Origin: Seminavis robusta
Lineage: Eukaryota; Bacillariophyta; Bacillariophyceae; Naviculales; Naviculaceae
Assembly (NCBI GenBank): GCA_903772945.1
Contig: CAICTM010000024.1
Coordinates: forward strand, 62,001-126,000
DNA: 64,000 nt
Reading direction: 5' to 3'
Of this stretch, positions 33,277 through 43,583 are shown piece after piece. The position numbers and the translations under genes were made by a program. The number at the start of each line of letters is the position of its first letter. The first letter of the stretch is position 1. The notes below the pieces were generated by a model. It saw only the letters and a program-made list of their open reading frames with translations. It was not told the origin of the DNA and did not search any database.

Positions 33277-33428
33277 TGTTAGTTGCTCTAAGCTCTCTTC
33301 TAGTTGTTACTGTTGCTATTGAGATACTACTGAAAAAGTGGGTGGGCTCTGTATTTCATGGTATTTCTACTGGCATGAAATTCTAGTACAGAGGTACAGG
33401 TTCAATCCCTAATCGCGAATCCCCAACA
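33277..33428 (-). repeat. Copia 5' LTR
   Basis: 152 bp, matching the left LTR, directly followed by the GGGAT duplication and 261 bp of the DNA transposon's right end. Confidence 0.92.
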
Positions 33429-33694
33429 GGGATGAGGTTACCGGCGGGTTGGCGCCACAAACTTTCGAAACACTAGCCAAGACTCAAGAAATTTTGGTTC
33501 CCACAAGCGAGGATCAGAAAAAGAGTAGAGATAAAGTAGGTCGGACCCTTTTTCACGGAAGGTAATGGAGAGTCTAGGTTTAAAGGGTAGATGCCTAGGA
33601 TATAGGGGACGAAAAGCCATGCATGACAGGGGGGTCTGACCTCCCCCCTCCTTTTTTTTCCCCTTCTTTTTTGGAACTTGTAATTCGCCGCACC
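33429..33694 (-). other. right (transposase-upstream) end of the DNA transposon
   Basis: The GGGAT duplication plus 261 bp non-coding. Contains a G6/C6 hairpin-like segment near 33630-33650 (GGGGGGTCTGACCTCCCCCC) and pyrimidine tracts; ends GCCGCACC. Presumably holds the transposase promoter and the right transposition end. Confidence 0.65.
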
Positions 33695-33757
33695 TCTTCT
33701 ATTTGTCTTTCTGCCGAGGTATCGCAGCTCCCGCTGACTTATTTTCTAGCTCCAGGA
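33695..33757 (+). repeat. dispersed hairpin repeat, copy E1 (right part)
   Basis: Starts with the duplicated TCTTCTAT and continues TTGTCTTTCTGCCGAGGTAT through GCAGCTCCCGCTGACTTA, the usual 3' end of this repeat family as seen at 45937-45976. Confidence 0.85.
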
Positions 33758-33897
33758 GCTCCCTTTCAGGTTGGATCTCTAAGGGAGCAACTGTGGGTCT
33801 GGCGTATCTTTGGCTTCGTCACTTTTGATTTGTGATCTTGCTTGAATCTTGACAGACGGCTGATGGCTGATTGAGGACAAAAAGCTCGACATCGACC

Positions 33898-35394
33898 ATG
33901 ATGAACCCAAGCAATAGAATCCTCTTCGTCCTACTGATACTGGAATGTTTGGTAGCTGCTTGCTGCTTCACCCCTTTGCTACCGGCAGCGTTCACTCTTC
34001 CTCCAAGCAGAATACAACGACGACCGTGTGGTCGGCCAACAATCACTCGACACCGAGCGTCATACCCTGTCAGTGACAATGATGGCGGCAATAATAATAA
34101 GGTATCGGTACTGGTGGAACGACGAGTGGAGAACTGCTCCTTTACGCCATCTGCAGCAGTGGATACCTGGTTGGAGCAACATTGGAAAAAGGGAGGCGGA
34201 TTGCCCATTCTCATTTGGATTGGCAACAACAAAAACAACAGTAGTAGTGACCATGATGATGATGATCAAAGTCGAAAACGAACCATCCTTCCAGTGGGAA
34301 TGGAAGAGACATATGAATGGAGTAGTCAAGACGAGAACTCAACCGAGAGCGCCCAGATATCGTATACTGTTTCCAACTCGGGTCCCTTCTTTGCGGACCT
34401 GGTTCCCAATTCACATCGAGGGACCGTCCAGTTCTTCACACAAGAAGAAGAAGTAGAGCAATCCACCACACTTTTGATGAAGTGGCAAGTGGAATTTGAG
34501 ACGACACGATTTCGAGATATCTATCAGGCAGTGACCGACTTTACCATTCACGTGGCGGCTCGCACGGTAGCCGAAGCCTTGGCGCCTGGTCGGGTCCTGC
34601 GTGTGGAATCCACTTTGCAGGTACCTGCCTCGTCTATTGACGACCACAAGCACAGTGCCGCTCGACATGCGCTTCGAGAATGGCTCGAATTCTTTTGGGC
34701 CCGTGGCGGTGGACTTCCGTTGCCTCCTCCCATTCCATTTGGGCCCGTCTTGGAAGAAGGGGGAGGCACGGCGACAGCCAGTATTTTGCGGGTACCTCCT
34801 CTCTTGGTCGATACCGTGCTTTCGATACGCGACAACAACAATGGTGGCGCTCTGGAAGCCATCTATCAGATTAAAAATCCTGGATGGACAACCATTCCCT
34901 TTTTGATTCATACCCATTTGGGACGGGTTCGGTTCGTGGCTCTCTCCAATGATTATGCTGACAACAATGACGGCGACGACGACGGCAAGTCATCAGCATC
35001 AGCATCACTGGTGACTATCATTTGGGAAATCCAAGTCCGACCCTTTCCTCTAGTGGCACCCCCGGTAGAAAAACTTTTGGAGATGACTGCGACCACCATT
35101 GTTCGAAACCTTGCCGTTCACATGGTGGAACCAGATGCGCAAGTGACTTTGCAACCACCTCGAGGGAAATCCATTGATCTTGGTGGTGGTACTGTCAAGG
35201 TGGACCGATTGGGATCCATTCCCAAGGCCAGCTGGTTGGGAGGAGTATTGGATGCACATGTCAAAGATCAAAGCTCTGTAGTAGATCAAACGCTGGCGCT
35301 CTTCCAGCCTTGGACATGGGGTTGCGCCAAGAATGCGGGCAGTGAGCAAGACGCGGTTCAAGTACAATGGACGTCGGGGGAGATGGAAGAGTGA
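33898..35394 (+). CDS. secreted or plastid-targeted protein with two START-like (SRPBCC) repeats
   Basis: Single-exon 498-residue protein starting at the first ATG (33898). The N-terminus is a signal peptide (MMNPSNRILFVLLILECLVA) followed by CCFTPLLPAAFTLPPSR; the Ala-Phe junction resembles the AXF-type cleavage motif of diatom plastid precursors. Two halves repeat the same pattern. Half 1 (about residues 70-225): valine-rich start, VDTWLEQHWKKGGGLPILIW, ISYTVSNSGPFFA, WQVEF and a helix TDFTIHVAARTVAEAL. Half 2 (about 230-415): LREWLEFFWARGGGLPLPP, AIYQIKNPGWTTIPFLIHTH, then IIWEIQVRPFP and a helix MTATTIVRNLAVHM. This is the layout of an SRPBCC lipid or ligand-binding cavity protein. The ligand is unknown. 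Convergent with the hydrolase gene downstream. Confidence 0.7.
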   Translation: MMNPSNRILFVLLILECLVAACCFTPLLPAAFTLPPSRIQRRPCGRPTITRHRASYPVSDNDGGNNNKVSVLVERRVENCSFTPSAAVDTWLEQHWKKGGGLPILIWIGNNKNNSSSDHDDDDQSRKRTILPVGMEETYEWSSQDENSTESAQISYTVSNSGPFFADLVPNSHRGTVQFFTQEEEVEQSTTLLMKWQVEFETTRFRDIYQAVTDFTIHVAARTVAEALAPGRVLRVESTLQVPASSIDDHKHSAARHALREWLEFFWARGGGLPLPPPIPFGPVLEEGGGTATASILRVPPLLVDTVLSIRDNNNGGALEAIYQIKNPGWTTIPFLIHTHLGRVRFVALSNDYADNNDGDDDGKSSASASLVTIIWEIQVRPFPLVAPPVEKLLEMTATTIVRNLAVHMVEPDAQVTLQPPRGKSIDLGGGTVKVDRLGSIPKASWLGGVLDAHVKDQSSVVDQTLALFQPWTWGCAKNAGSEQDAVQVQWTSGEMEE

Positions 35395-35856
35395 GACATT
35401 GAGGGACTCCCGCCAGGAGATTGAAAGTTTTCGTTATTTGTGATGCCAACTCTGAGGGTTGCCTGTTGGAAGAAGGATGAAGGATGAGATGCCCTTCCTA
35501 TACATAGGTGCACATACAAGAACCCTTGGCTCTGATAGAGAAACACAAACAAGATAACTGCGGACGAAAGCCCAAGCCACCGTTTTCTAGGTGCCTGGCG
35601 GTGTGCCGTTAGTCCTCAAGACAAGTAAGTGTGGTTCAATGATTGGCCTGTAGGATAACCCTTACATCCTCCGCCTTCGATAGGCAATAAAATTGAAGTA
35701 CACGTGCGTTACAGGAGACATTCATTTCAGAGTCTTACTTGCATGCGAACTTGCTTTGAGAGATTTTTAAGTCTATATTTGACATTTTCATTTGTCCAAA
35801 GCTGCTAGCTAGCACAAAGAAGCTTTCTGTAGAGGGGGTCAAGCGTCCCTGTTCTA
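35395..35856. other. short intergenic region between convergent genes
   Basis: About 460 bp between the START-like protein and the hydrolase, holding both 3' ends. No repeat or RNA gene was recognised. Confidence 0.55.
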
Positions 35857-36789
35857 TTATTTTGCAACGGTATCCAAAATTCCGTTGATTGTGGCCATGT
35901 ATTCATCCTGATGCGACGAATGGATGCTATGTGTGGATTCTGGTGGAAATTGATGAATGGTCACTCTGTCCTGTCCAAGAATGCTTGTCATTTCTTGCAA
36001 GCTCTCTGGTCGGCATATTGTATTGTCTGGTCCTCCCACCAGGACATGAATAGGAAAGGAAGACGGATTGGATGCAAGACTTTGACACTGCTCCACTCCC
36101 GAATCATTATCCACCACCTTGTCATAGCAAAGCCGCCGAAAATCAGGGTTGACCGAGGACCACCACCCAGAATTGTTCTTATTGTTGGGGAAGATTCGCC
36201 CATCTTGAATCCATCGATCAATGCGATCTTGCGGGTACCCTGCTTGGACGAGTGCCTCCATCGCATCTTTTCTGGTAGGAAACGATCTGGAAAATGGCGT
36301 GCTGGGTTTCGGAACCACAAAAGGTGCTTCGGTGATTCTTCGTCGCCCAATATCCATATCTTCCATAATGAGACAGGCCACCCTTTCTGGATAAGTGGCA
36401 GCAAATGCCAATGCCACTCGCGCCCCCATGGAATGACCCAACAAGACCAACTTGTTGTTGTTGGTTTTGCACTCTTGTACTTCTTCTAAATGATCCTGAA
36501 CATCTTGAACCAGAGCTTCTATGGAAAATTCCTCATCTATCAGATCTGGCAGGGGATGACGTCCACAGCCACGACAATCCATGGCAGTGGCCGAAAAGTC
36601 CTCTCTTTGCTGCAGTTTGGGTAGCACAGTATCCCAGGTTTCCTTGGACGAATCGAGGCCATGAATCAGCACAACTGGGAGCGACTGCGTTGCGGATGTC
36701 GTCGACAATGACAAGGACATGGTAGATCTTAGCAAAAGGTTCAGAAGAGATAAAGGAAAGATGGACCTAGCTCTTCTGCGATGCGCCAT
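35857..36789 (-). CDS. alpha/beta hydrolase (ABHD11/esterase-like)
   Basis: 310-residue serine hydrolase. The oxyanion-hole strand is VVLIHGLDSSKETWD (residues 39-53), the nucleophile elbow GHSMGA puts the catalytic serine at about 120, an acid candidate is Asp255 in VGGPDNT, and the histidine is in ESTHSIHSS (about 287). The YPERVACLIMEDMDIG segment after the elbow is typical of the ABHD11/epoxide-hydrolase group that cleaves esters or acyl groups. The first 23 residues (basic, then FPLSLLNLLLRST) look like a mitochondrial or secretory leader; a second Met at 24 gives a cytosolic form. Single exon. Substrate unknown. Confidence 0.88.
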   Translation of the reverse strand: MAHRRRARSIFPLSLLNLLLRSTMSLSLSTTSATQSLPVVLIHGLDSSKETWDTVLPKLQQREDFSATAMDCRGCGRHPLPDLIDEEFSIEALVQDVQDHLEEVQECKTNNNKLVLLGHSMGARVALAFAATYPERVACLIMEDMDIGRRRITEAPFVVPKPSTPFSRSFPTRKDAMEALVQAGYPQDRIDRWIQDGRIFPNNKNNSGWWSSVNPDFRRLCYDKVVDNDSGVEQCQSLASNPSSFPIHVLVGGPDNTICRPESLQEMTSILGQDRVTIHQFPPESTHSIHSSHQDEYMATINGILDTVAK

Positions 36790-37443
36790 GGTGGATAGAC
36801 GGAAGGACTGGGAACTTCTTCGAGCACCTTCCCAGACTAAGAAGCCGTGACTGCAGGATGCTTGTGCTTGTGCTTGTGCTTGCTACTGAGTAGATACTAA
36901 TAAGCTTTGCTTCTTGATTGTATCATATGATCAACATGGATGAGGCAGTTGTTCGGGCTTCGTCTTCAACATCAATCCGAAACAAGAAGTTGGGTTGGAT
37001 TTTCAGTCTAAATACCGTAGCGAAAGGCTTCCCGTTTAGAGCATCAGCAAAATATTCTGGATTTTGATTGGATAAGAAAGGATGAGCCTTCTTGATTGAT
37101 AATGATGTCATAGCATGTCATTGAGTGAGCTGGCAAATCACTTAAAGAAATTCATTAGATTTGTCTTAGCGGTACCCAAATTCTCATTGAAGCAAGGTCA
37201 GGGCAGTTGGAAAAGAACTCAGAAGAAGAACTTTGTGTGCTTACCTCCGACCATTCATTCACCACTTCTCACTTTTGGAGTTCGAGGCACAGCTGCTTGG
37301 AGGCACTATAACAACGATCCAAATCACAAAAAGCACCCGGGCCTCCACATGATCCTTTTATGTTGAGAGCAACCAGCTGCCATTGTTTTTCACACCAGCT
37401 CGTCGTCGCATCCCAAAGAACAAAAACAACATCAACGTCTAAG
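36790..37443. other. intergenic region between divergent genes (shared promoter space)
   Basis: About 650 bp between the start of the hydrolase (minus) and the bZIP gene (plus). CTTGTGCTTGTGCTTGTGCTTG is a 6-bp repeat at about 36862-36884. No gene was seen. Confidence 0.55.
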
Positions 37444-39277
37444 ATGACCGTCGCAGAAGTTTCATCGGTACCGCTCTCGTCCTCGGACGGCAATAAGTTG
37501 GAAGTGTCGACGGCAGAATTTCTGGCAGAGGTAGTGGAATCCACAGTGGGTGCTGCTGTGGCTACTGTTAATGTGGAATACCCACTTGTCTCCACCATTG
37601 ATTCGGCAGCTGCCGATCTGTTTGGAGGAGAATTGGGAGACTATGAATTGAATGGTAAGTGTCTTTATGAAGAGTTATTTTATTTTGTGGGTTTATTAAA
37701 AGAGCTGCGCGGTGGAATGGATGCCTTCTCGACTGCTTCTCAAAGGCTGGTCTCGATGTCTCGATAATTCATTTGATACCCTTTCAAAATATTGTCCTCA
37801 CAATTGCTTTGCGCTTACGTTTTGTGGTCCCCCAGAGATTCCTTCTCTGTTCAATTTGGATTCCCAACAAATGAGGGTCGATTTGGAGAATCTTGGATTG
37901 GCAGCAGCAGCCGCTGCTTCGGCACCTTGCGATGCCGAGATACCCTTTATTGGTCACGACGACAACAGCAACAATAATAATACTGACTCGGCTCCATTCA
38001 AGCCACAGGAAATTGCTGCTGTTGCGACCACTTCCAATACGGCCGTTGTTACATCGGATACCATGGCCAAGAAACGATCCGCCGCAGAGATTTCCGAAGA
38101 TGAAGATTCTACCTCCTCCTCCTCCTCTTCATCATCTTCCACTTCATCATCTTCCAAGACTGCCAAGAAACAGACCACTCGAAGGCAAACTCGGAGTGTT
38201 GCCACTACTGGTAACACACCGATCATTCCCATGCCGGCGCCATCGGCTCCGACAACAACCACTGCAGGAGGAAAATTATTGGCTCCGAAACCGGAAACAG
38301 CTCCTCGAAGGGTGAGTGGCAGTACCGCGCCTACTAGTACCACTACTAGAGCTGGTTCCAATGGATCCATCTCTGTGCATGGTGGTCGCAGAATTGATAC
38401 CTCCACGGCACATATCAAGGCACTGACGGGATCCAAGGGCGCGGCCATGTGCTTTGAGTCAGTTTCGGGAACCGATCTGGATACCACTGTGGCCATTCCC
38501 AATTTGGCAGCTGCCGATTCATTGACGCCCGAAGAAAAGGCTCGGTTCAGTCGCGACCGCAATCGATTGCATGCCAAGAATACACGCATCCGAAAAAAGG
38601 CATATGTGGATGAACTCAAGAGAACCCTGGATGTTTTGGTCAAGGAACGAGATTTGGCCGTGGCAGCCAAGAATCGCAAGGCACAGATTGAATCGGAAGA
38701 GCGAGATGTTCGATTCAGTGTAGTGCAGGAGTTTTTGCGTCTACGAGGACAAAATGAGCAGGTGCCAGCTCGCTGGAGTGCCATTCTGGAGGATGGAGCC
38801 ACCCTGTGTGCGCCCAACATGGAATGGAAAAATATTTCAACAGCATCTGCCACTTCTACTACCAGTGGCAGCAGCAAGGGACGAGGAAATGGTGTTCCGA
38901 CAAAAAAGATGATGACAGGTGTCACCGCACTCATGAAAGAATGCAATGAATTCAACAAGCAGTTGAAGAAGGGGTCCAAGCGAACTGCAGTGGGATCTCT
39001 CACCTATCAATGCGACAGATCCAGCCTCCTCATGGAGGGGGCCAATGTCATTCTGGATTGGACTGCCAGTTCAGTAGATTCAAACAAGTCGGTAAGTTCC
39101 TAGCAGATTGGCAGCATTCATGGTTTACCATGCCCAGATACCATTCCTAATGTTTTTTTTTGTTTGCAGCTGAGCATGCGAGGAACTTGCCGAGCAAGCT
39201 TCAACCCCCAATCCAACAAGCTCCATGCGGTTGAATTGTTCTTTGACAGCACACCTCTCTTTGCAAAGAACACTTAA
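37444..39277 (+). CDS. bZIP transcription factor
   Basis: Exons 37444-37654, 37836-39091, 39170-39277 (524 aa), GTAAGT donors and CCCCAG/TTGCAG acceptors; the spliced frame is continuous. The basic region NRLHAKNTR fits the N-x7-R signature (Asn about 313, Arg about 321), followed by IRKKAYVDELKRTLDVLVKE, a short zipper with irregular leucines, in the sequence-specific DNA-binding class. The N-terminal two thirds is disordered with Ser and Thr runs (about residues 160-180) and basic patches. The third exon encodes MRGTCRASFNPQSNKLHAVE and a FDSTPLFAKNT tail, a C-terminal module I recall from diatom bZIP-like proteins. The last exon is only 36 codons and would be missed without the intron; the unspliced frame stops at 39103. 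Confidence 0.85.
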
Positions 39278-40936
39278 GCTGATGGCAGTTTCTGCAGGCA
39301 TTGTCAACGTGGTGGCTGGGTTGATGCTCTCCTCCCAAGAAAAACAGGATCAGGCAAACCCATCCTTTTGATGATTTCCCCCACAGATCCATTCGGAGTT
39401 CTACAATTCACCATTCCACACCTTCACGAGATTTTTATGGTTTCACAGGATTTGAAAACAATTGAGAAGAAAAAACAAGAAAAAAATCCAGTAGAGAGCA
39501 GCCTTGCTCCCGAAAGTAGGATTCACAAAAACAATTTTGTTTACACAAACTGAACATTGTAATGTAACTAGCACCATAGTGTTCCAAGACAGCAAGCACC
39601 TTTGGAATCCCACCTGAGTCCACCCAAAATTTGTCAGCCGGTGGCGCCATTCAATTCAGCGGCTCCCAAATAGCTACCGTACCCAAATTGATAATGAGCG
39701 ATACGCTCCTATTACCAGCCTTCTTCAGCTGACCACATGTCTGTCTATCAAAATGCTTTTCTGTACTGCTGTCCCCTTCCCGTGATTTCCCTGATGGCTC
39801 TGTCCCCTAGTGTGATGTCTTTCTTCTGTGAAATGGGGAGGGAACCCTGTGTGTTGAGCATAATTGTCATGTCATGAATTTACTACCGGTACAAAATAAC
39901 ATGTATCATTTCTTCACGCTAGCAGGTCCACCTTGACAAACAAATAAACATACATTACTCGAGTCGAGTCCGATGGTCAACTGTTGCATGGGTATTGTCA
40001 TAACGAAACTGCTCCAGCCCTGATGTTTCCCGGTGACCATACAGGAGGCCTTCAATCCAACCATCAGGAGTCAGGAGCAAAACCAATGTCGCAAAACATG
40101 GGGTGTGCAAGCGGAGATTGAGTGCATCCGTACAGGTTCCTTGACTCTTGAATCACTCGTGATTGATTCAGGTTTATTCGCGCCAAAATAAAGTGACTAC
40201 TGGTGTGACCAAAATTGGGCCCAAGGGAATATCTTTTCTAGATCTTCTAGTTCTTTGTAAGGTCTTTTTACGCCTACTGTACATCGCCAAGACTCGCCAA
40301 TGCCGCCATCAAGATGGCTTCCGCATCACCTGAACTAAATTGGCGATAGTGACGGAAAAGACTTCGGTTGGTCGATGACCGTTGTACCGATGTACTGTAC
40401 TATAGTACATTTATTTTACGCTTTTGTTTGTTCTTCTAGGTCATCAGGATCCTATGCTTTAATTACTTATTTATGTCAGTGGTCATGGAACCGAACTTCA
40501 GCTAAACCAAGAGCTTCCAAAGAGAACCGGTAAGGCAATGATCAATTCGCGTTCAATCGAGCACGGAAATGTACCGGTATTCAGAGTATTGCACTGACAC
40601 TGTCACACAGCAAAACAAAAGTGAGAGTCCATGGTTCAGACTCAAGACAAAGAAGCATCCGAAATCATTTGCCTCCTTCCAAGCTCCCAAGCAACAATAC
40701 CGGTACATACAATAGACAGCTCCAAGTCTCTGTGGAAATCTATCGTCTGCAATAATTGCCTTCTTTTTGCCACAGTGCCACTTTCTCGATTGCCAAGTTT
40801 GTTGTCCAGAACTACATCTCTCTATCCAGAACTTACATCTACGTATCTACAGTGACTCCTCCTTTTCAAGCGGTCCACAAGAATCCTTTTCTCAGTTATT
40901 AGTTGTGTTGTGTTTGTTGCTATTAATTAAAAGATC
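39278..40936. other. intergenic region, no gene seen
   Basis: About 1.66 kb, AT-rich, short open frames only. Nothing conserved was recognised; the 3' part is the promoter side of the ArfGAP gene at 40937. Confidence 0.5.
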
Positions 40937-43037
40937 ATGACCATGAAGCCTCCTACTCCTCGAGAATCCCGTCGTGTGAGCACGTTCAGCGACTCCAACC
41001 TGACCACCTTGGAGTCGTTGGTCTTGGAGGTGGCGCTGGAAGATGCCAAGCAACACCAGCAGGCGTCCACGGCAAGGAGCAGCTCAGACCCAATCAAAGA
41101 GTGCGAGATGGATACGGAAGATTACGAGAGGATCCAACGACTCTTGGGGAATCATTGCTGTGCCGATTGCGAGAGTACCGATACCGAGTGGGCGTCCGTC
41201 TCCTTTGGGCTCTTGTTGTGCGCCGACTGTAGTGGAATTCATCGGTGAGTTATCTTTTGTTCCGTTATCTCGGATGGGGCGCTGGTTCCGCAAGATGGGC
41301 TGCGGGTGGTACAGTAGGAGGAGAACGAGAGAAGACTGGGGTATCTGGTGGGTATCTGATGTGATCCACAAGAAGGGTATATTGTCTCCTTCTTGAGGTT
41401 ACGGCAAGCATGGACGGGTATAACGCCAGGATAACACGGAACAGCAGGCGAATCGAAAGAAGACTGGTCAAGGCTTGATACGACAATACACTGGTGACAG
41501 CTCTGGTGACTAAGGAAACATCAGATACCCCAGGATACCTCTTCGCATTCAGCCCGATGTTCTCGGCCTCCTCTGAGTTGCTCTCTGTGTCTCTCCCTTT
41601 GTTTTCTTCCGTCTTCTAACCATTTCCTTCCCTTCCTTCGTTTTGGGTTGTTCGGTATATTGCAGTGCTCTGGGCACTCACATCTCTCGTGTCCGGTCCG
41701 TCAAGATGGATTTCTGGTCCGAAGAACATCTCGAATTGATGCGACACGGAGGAAACTATGCCTTTCAAAAATTTGTCGAGAAACAGACCAAGAACGACGC
41801 GAGCTTTGACTTTTACGAGACACCCATTGACCAAAAGTACACCAGTGATGCCGCCGTGGCCTACAAAAGTGTCCTCAAGAAACGAGCTCAAGCCGCCGCC
41901 AAAGGAACCAAACCAGGACTCGATGAAACTGAATCCTCCACCGAGACGGCCGCATCGTCGACAGTGGCGGAAAACAACAAGGAGTCCAAACAATACAAAT
42001 TCAAAAAGCAGCAGCAGCAACTATCACCGGCGGGAATGGACGATAGTGCCAATTCGTTCTTTGCGGATGATACTTCCACTGATGCAGCAACCAACAACAG
42101 CAAAAAGAGGAACACCCGACAACACAGGAGCATGGATGACAACAGTGACCACAAGGCATCCATTCAAGAAGAGGAAGGAGAAGATGACGACCAAAATGAT
42201 AGTGACAGTGAAGCGGCAAGAAAACAGAAAGAGGAGGAGGACAAGAGGAACATGAGTCTGGATTCGTGGTTCAACAAAAAGCCAACTGCCAAACGTCGCA
42301 TGAAAAAATTGCCCGTGCCCTCCTCCGACGCATCTTGCTCGGGCAAGTCCACTGCCACAACCAACACGATCCAGTCGGCCATTGCTTCCATCACGTCTCG
42401 ACGATCGGTACGTCGTAGTAACTCATCCGCATCGGCACCTACCATTACGTACATGGGACGATCCTTTAGTGCGGCGGATAAGGATGGCACGGTCACACTC
42501 AAGCATCACCGGGAAGCCGACCGATTGAAGGGTCAATCGGACGTTCGGCTATTGGCGGATATGGCGGACGCGCAAGAGAAAATTGCTCGAGAGAACCTCG
42601 GAACATCCTGGAGGCAAGATGCGTGGAGACAGTCGGCGCCAGCGCAGATGCAGTGGTCCGCCGACCGAAGGATCGCACCCTTTTCGTTCCACGACGATGA
42701 TATCGCCCGTCGAGTGAAAACACCTGCGCGGCACGAGTCTCTGCGAAAGAAACTAGCGTATACGGATGCCGATCTGCTCCAGATTGCATTGGACGACAAA
42801 GAGTTTGCTCGTCTCAAGGCGGGGCTCAAGACCAAGGGTGCGGTGACGAATGGGATTCTGGAACAGAAGCTCTACGCCTTTGTCGCCAAGAGCAAGCTAC
42901 GCAAAAACACTGTGGATGCCGACGAAGAAAGTCAAGTGAGCGACAGCAATCAGCCAAGGTCGCATGGACGCCAGCGAATGCAAGCGTCCAAATCGGAGAA
43001 CTTGTCGATGATGCGTCGGACCAGCACCTTTCATTAG
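40937..43037 (+). CDS. ArfGAP-domain protein, paralogue A
   Basis: Exons 40937-41244 and 41666-43037 (559 aa); the intron (GTGAGT..TGCAG) splits the arginine codon of the GAP site. The zinc finger CADC-x16-CADC-x4-R (CX2CX16CX2CX4R) and GIHRALGTHISRVRSVKMD give a canonical ArfGAP; the Arg of IHR is the catalytic finger that stimulates GTP hydrolysis on Arf GTPases in membrane traffic. The N-terminus has a serine-rich start and STFSDSNLTTLESLVLE; after the domain comes KMDFWSEEHLELMRHGG. The long C-terminus is low complexity (Glu/Asp/Ser/Lys) and includes SASAPTITYMGRSFSA, shared with paralogue B. Its tail (LAYTDADLLQIALDDKEFAR onwards) has no equivalent long enough in B. No PH or ankyrin domain seen. 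Confidence 0.9.
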
Positions 43038-43583
43038 AATGCCCCTGCCCATATCGGTTGCAGCTATCAGGGCGATTAATCAAGTTTTGCAATAGTTCAA
43101 GGCAAAGCTGTGCCATCCGAAGTGACAAATTGACAGCGAAGCGACAAATGGACAGCGAAGTCGTGAATCATTTATATTGAAGGACATCTTTGACAGAACA
43201 GAGGTGTCACACACACGCCGAGTCAAAAACGAACAAGGTAAAGTGAAGTCGGGGATACGATTCATACTAGTAGGCTAATCAAGATTAGTAGAAGTACGTA
43301 GTTAGCAGAAACCAGTTACAGGTCGGGTCTCGTGGTACGAGAATCATAGCATCGTTCGCGAGTCAGTCACTGTGGCGAACCCCTTGGCGATTCCATGAGA
43401 GATTCCATCATTGTCGATTTTGCAAGCTAGCTAGATGACAGCAACTGATGATGTCATGTATGGTTTTTATGAATTCTGCCATCACGCACTGAATATTGTC
43501 GAGGTGGCAGTGGTCTGCATTTCATTCAGAGGACAAGAACTATCTCTGGCATATGAACTCCCAACAAGAATTTGTCGTCAATT
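43038..43583. other. intergenic region between convergent ArfGAP genes
   Basis: About 550 bp, 3' flanks of both ArfGAP genes. Contains a short direct repeat GACAGCGAAG-CGACAAATG (about 43131-43160). No gene or RNA was recognised. Confidence 0.55.

Larger units (their letters stand above)
23974..33428 (-). mobile_element. Ty1/copia LTR retrotransposon lacking the RT core, carrying a nested gypsy
   Basis: Two 152-bp LTRs (23974-24125 and 33277-33428), identical by eye, TGTTAG...CCAACA, with a perfect GGGAT duplication. Oriented minus: gag N-terminus (32247-32543), gypsy-2 insertion (27729-32141), gag C-terminal half (27168-27728), pol remnants (24185 to about 27100). Own length without gypsy-2 is about 5.0 kb. 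Integrase C-terminal sequence runs directly into the last part of RT and RNase H, with the catalytic RT region absent. The element lies upstream of the transposase start codon of the DNA transposon. Confidence 0.9.
14647..33694 (-). mobile_element. two-gene DNA transposon (about 5.0 kb before nested insertions), 8-bp target duplication
   Basis: Bounded by the perfect duplication TCTTCTAT inside the hairpin repeat. The ends are GGTATGG... on the left and, reverse-complemented, GGTGCGG... on the right, giving only a weak terminal match (GGTRYGG). The element's own DNA is 14647-16687, 21236-23973 and 33434-33694, about 5040 bp. It carries a companion ORF (plus) and a transposase gene (minus) that converge near 15553. 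The 8-bp duplication fits hAT, Kyakuja/Zisupton-like and a few other DDE superfamilies. The transposase resembles the DUF6729-bearing group, so I assign it to a KDZ-like or unnamed superfamily with moderate confidence. Confidence 0.8.

Noticed and set aside
37954-39003. 349-codon open frame on the minus strand
   Set aside because: Antisense to the bZIP exon; Ser/Leu/Val/Glu runs are the complement of its Ser/Thr/Lys runs.
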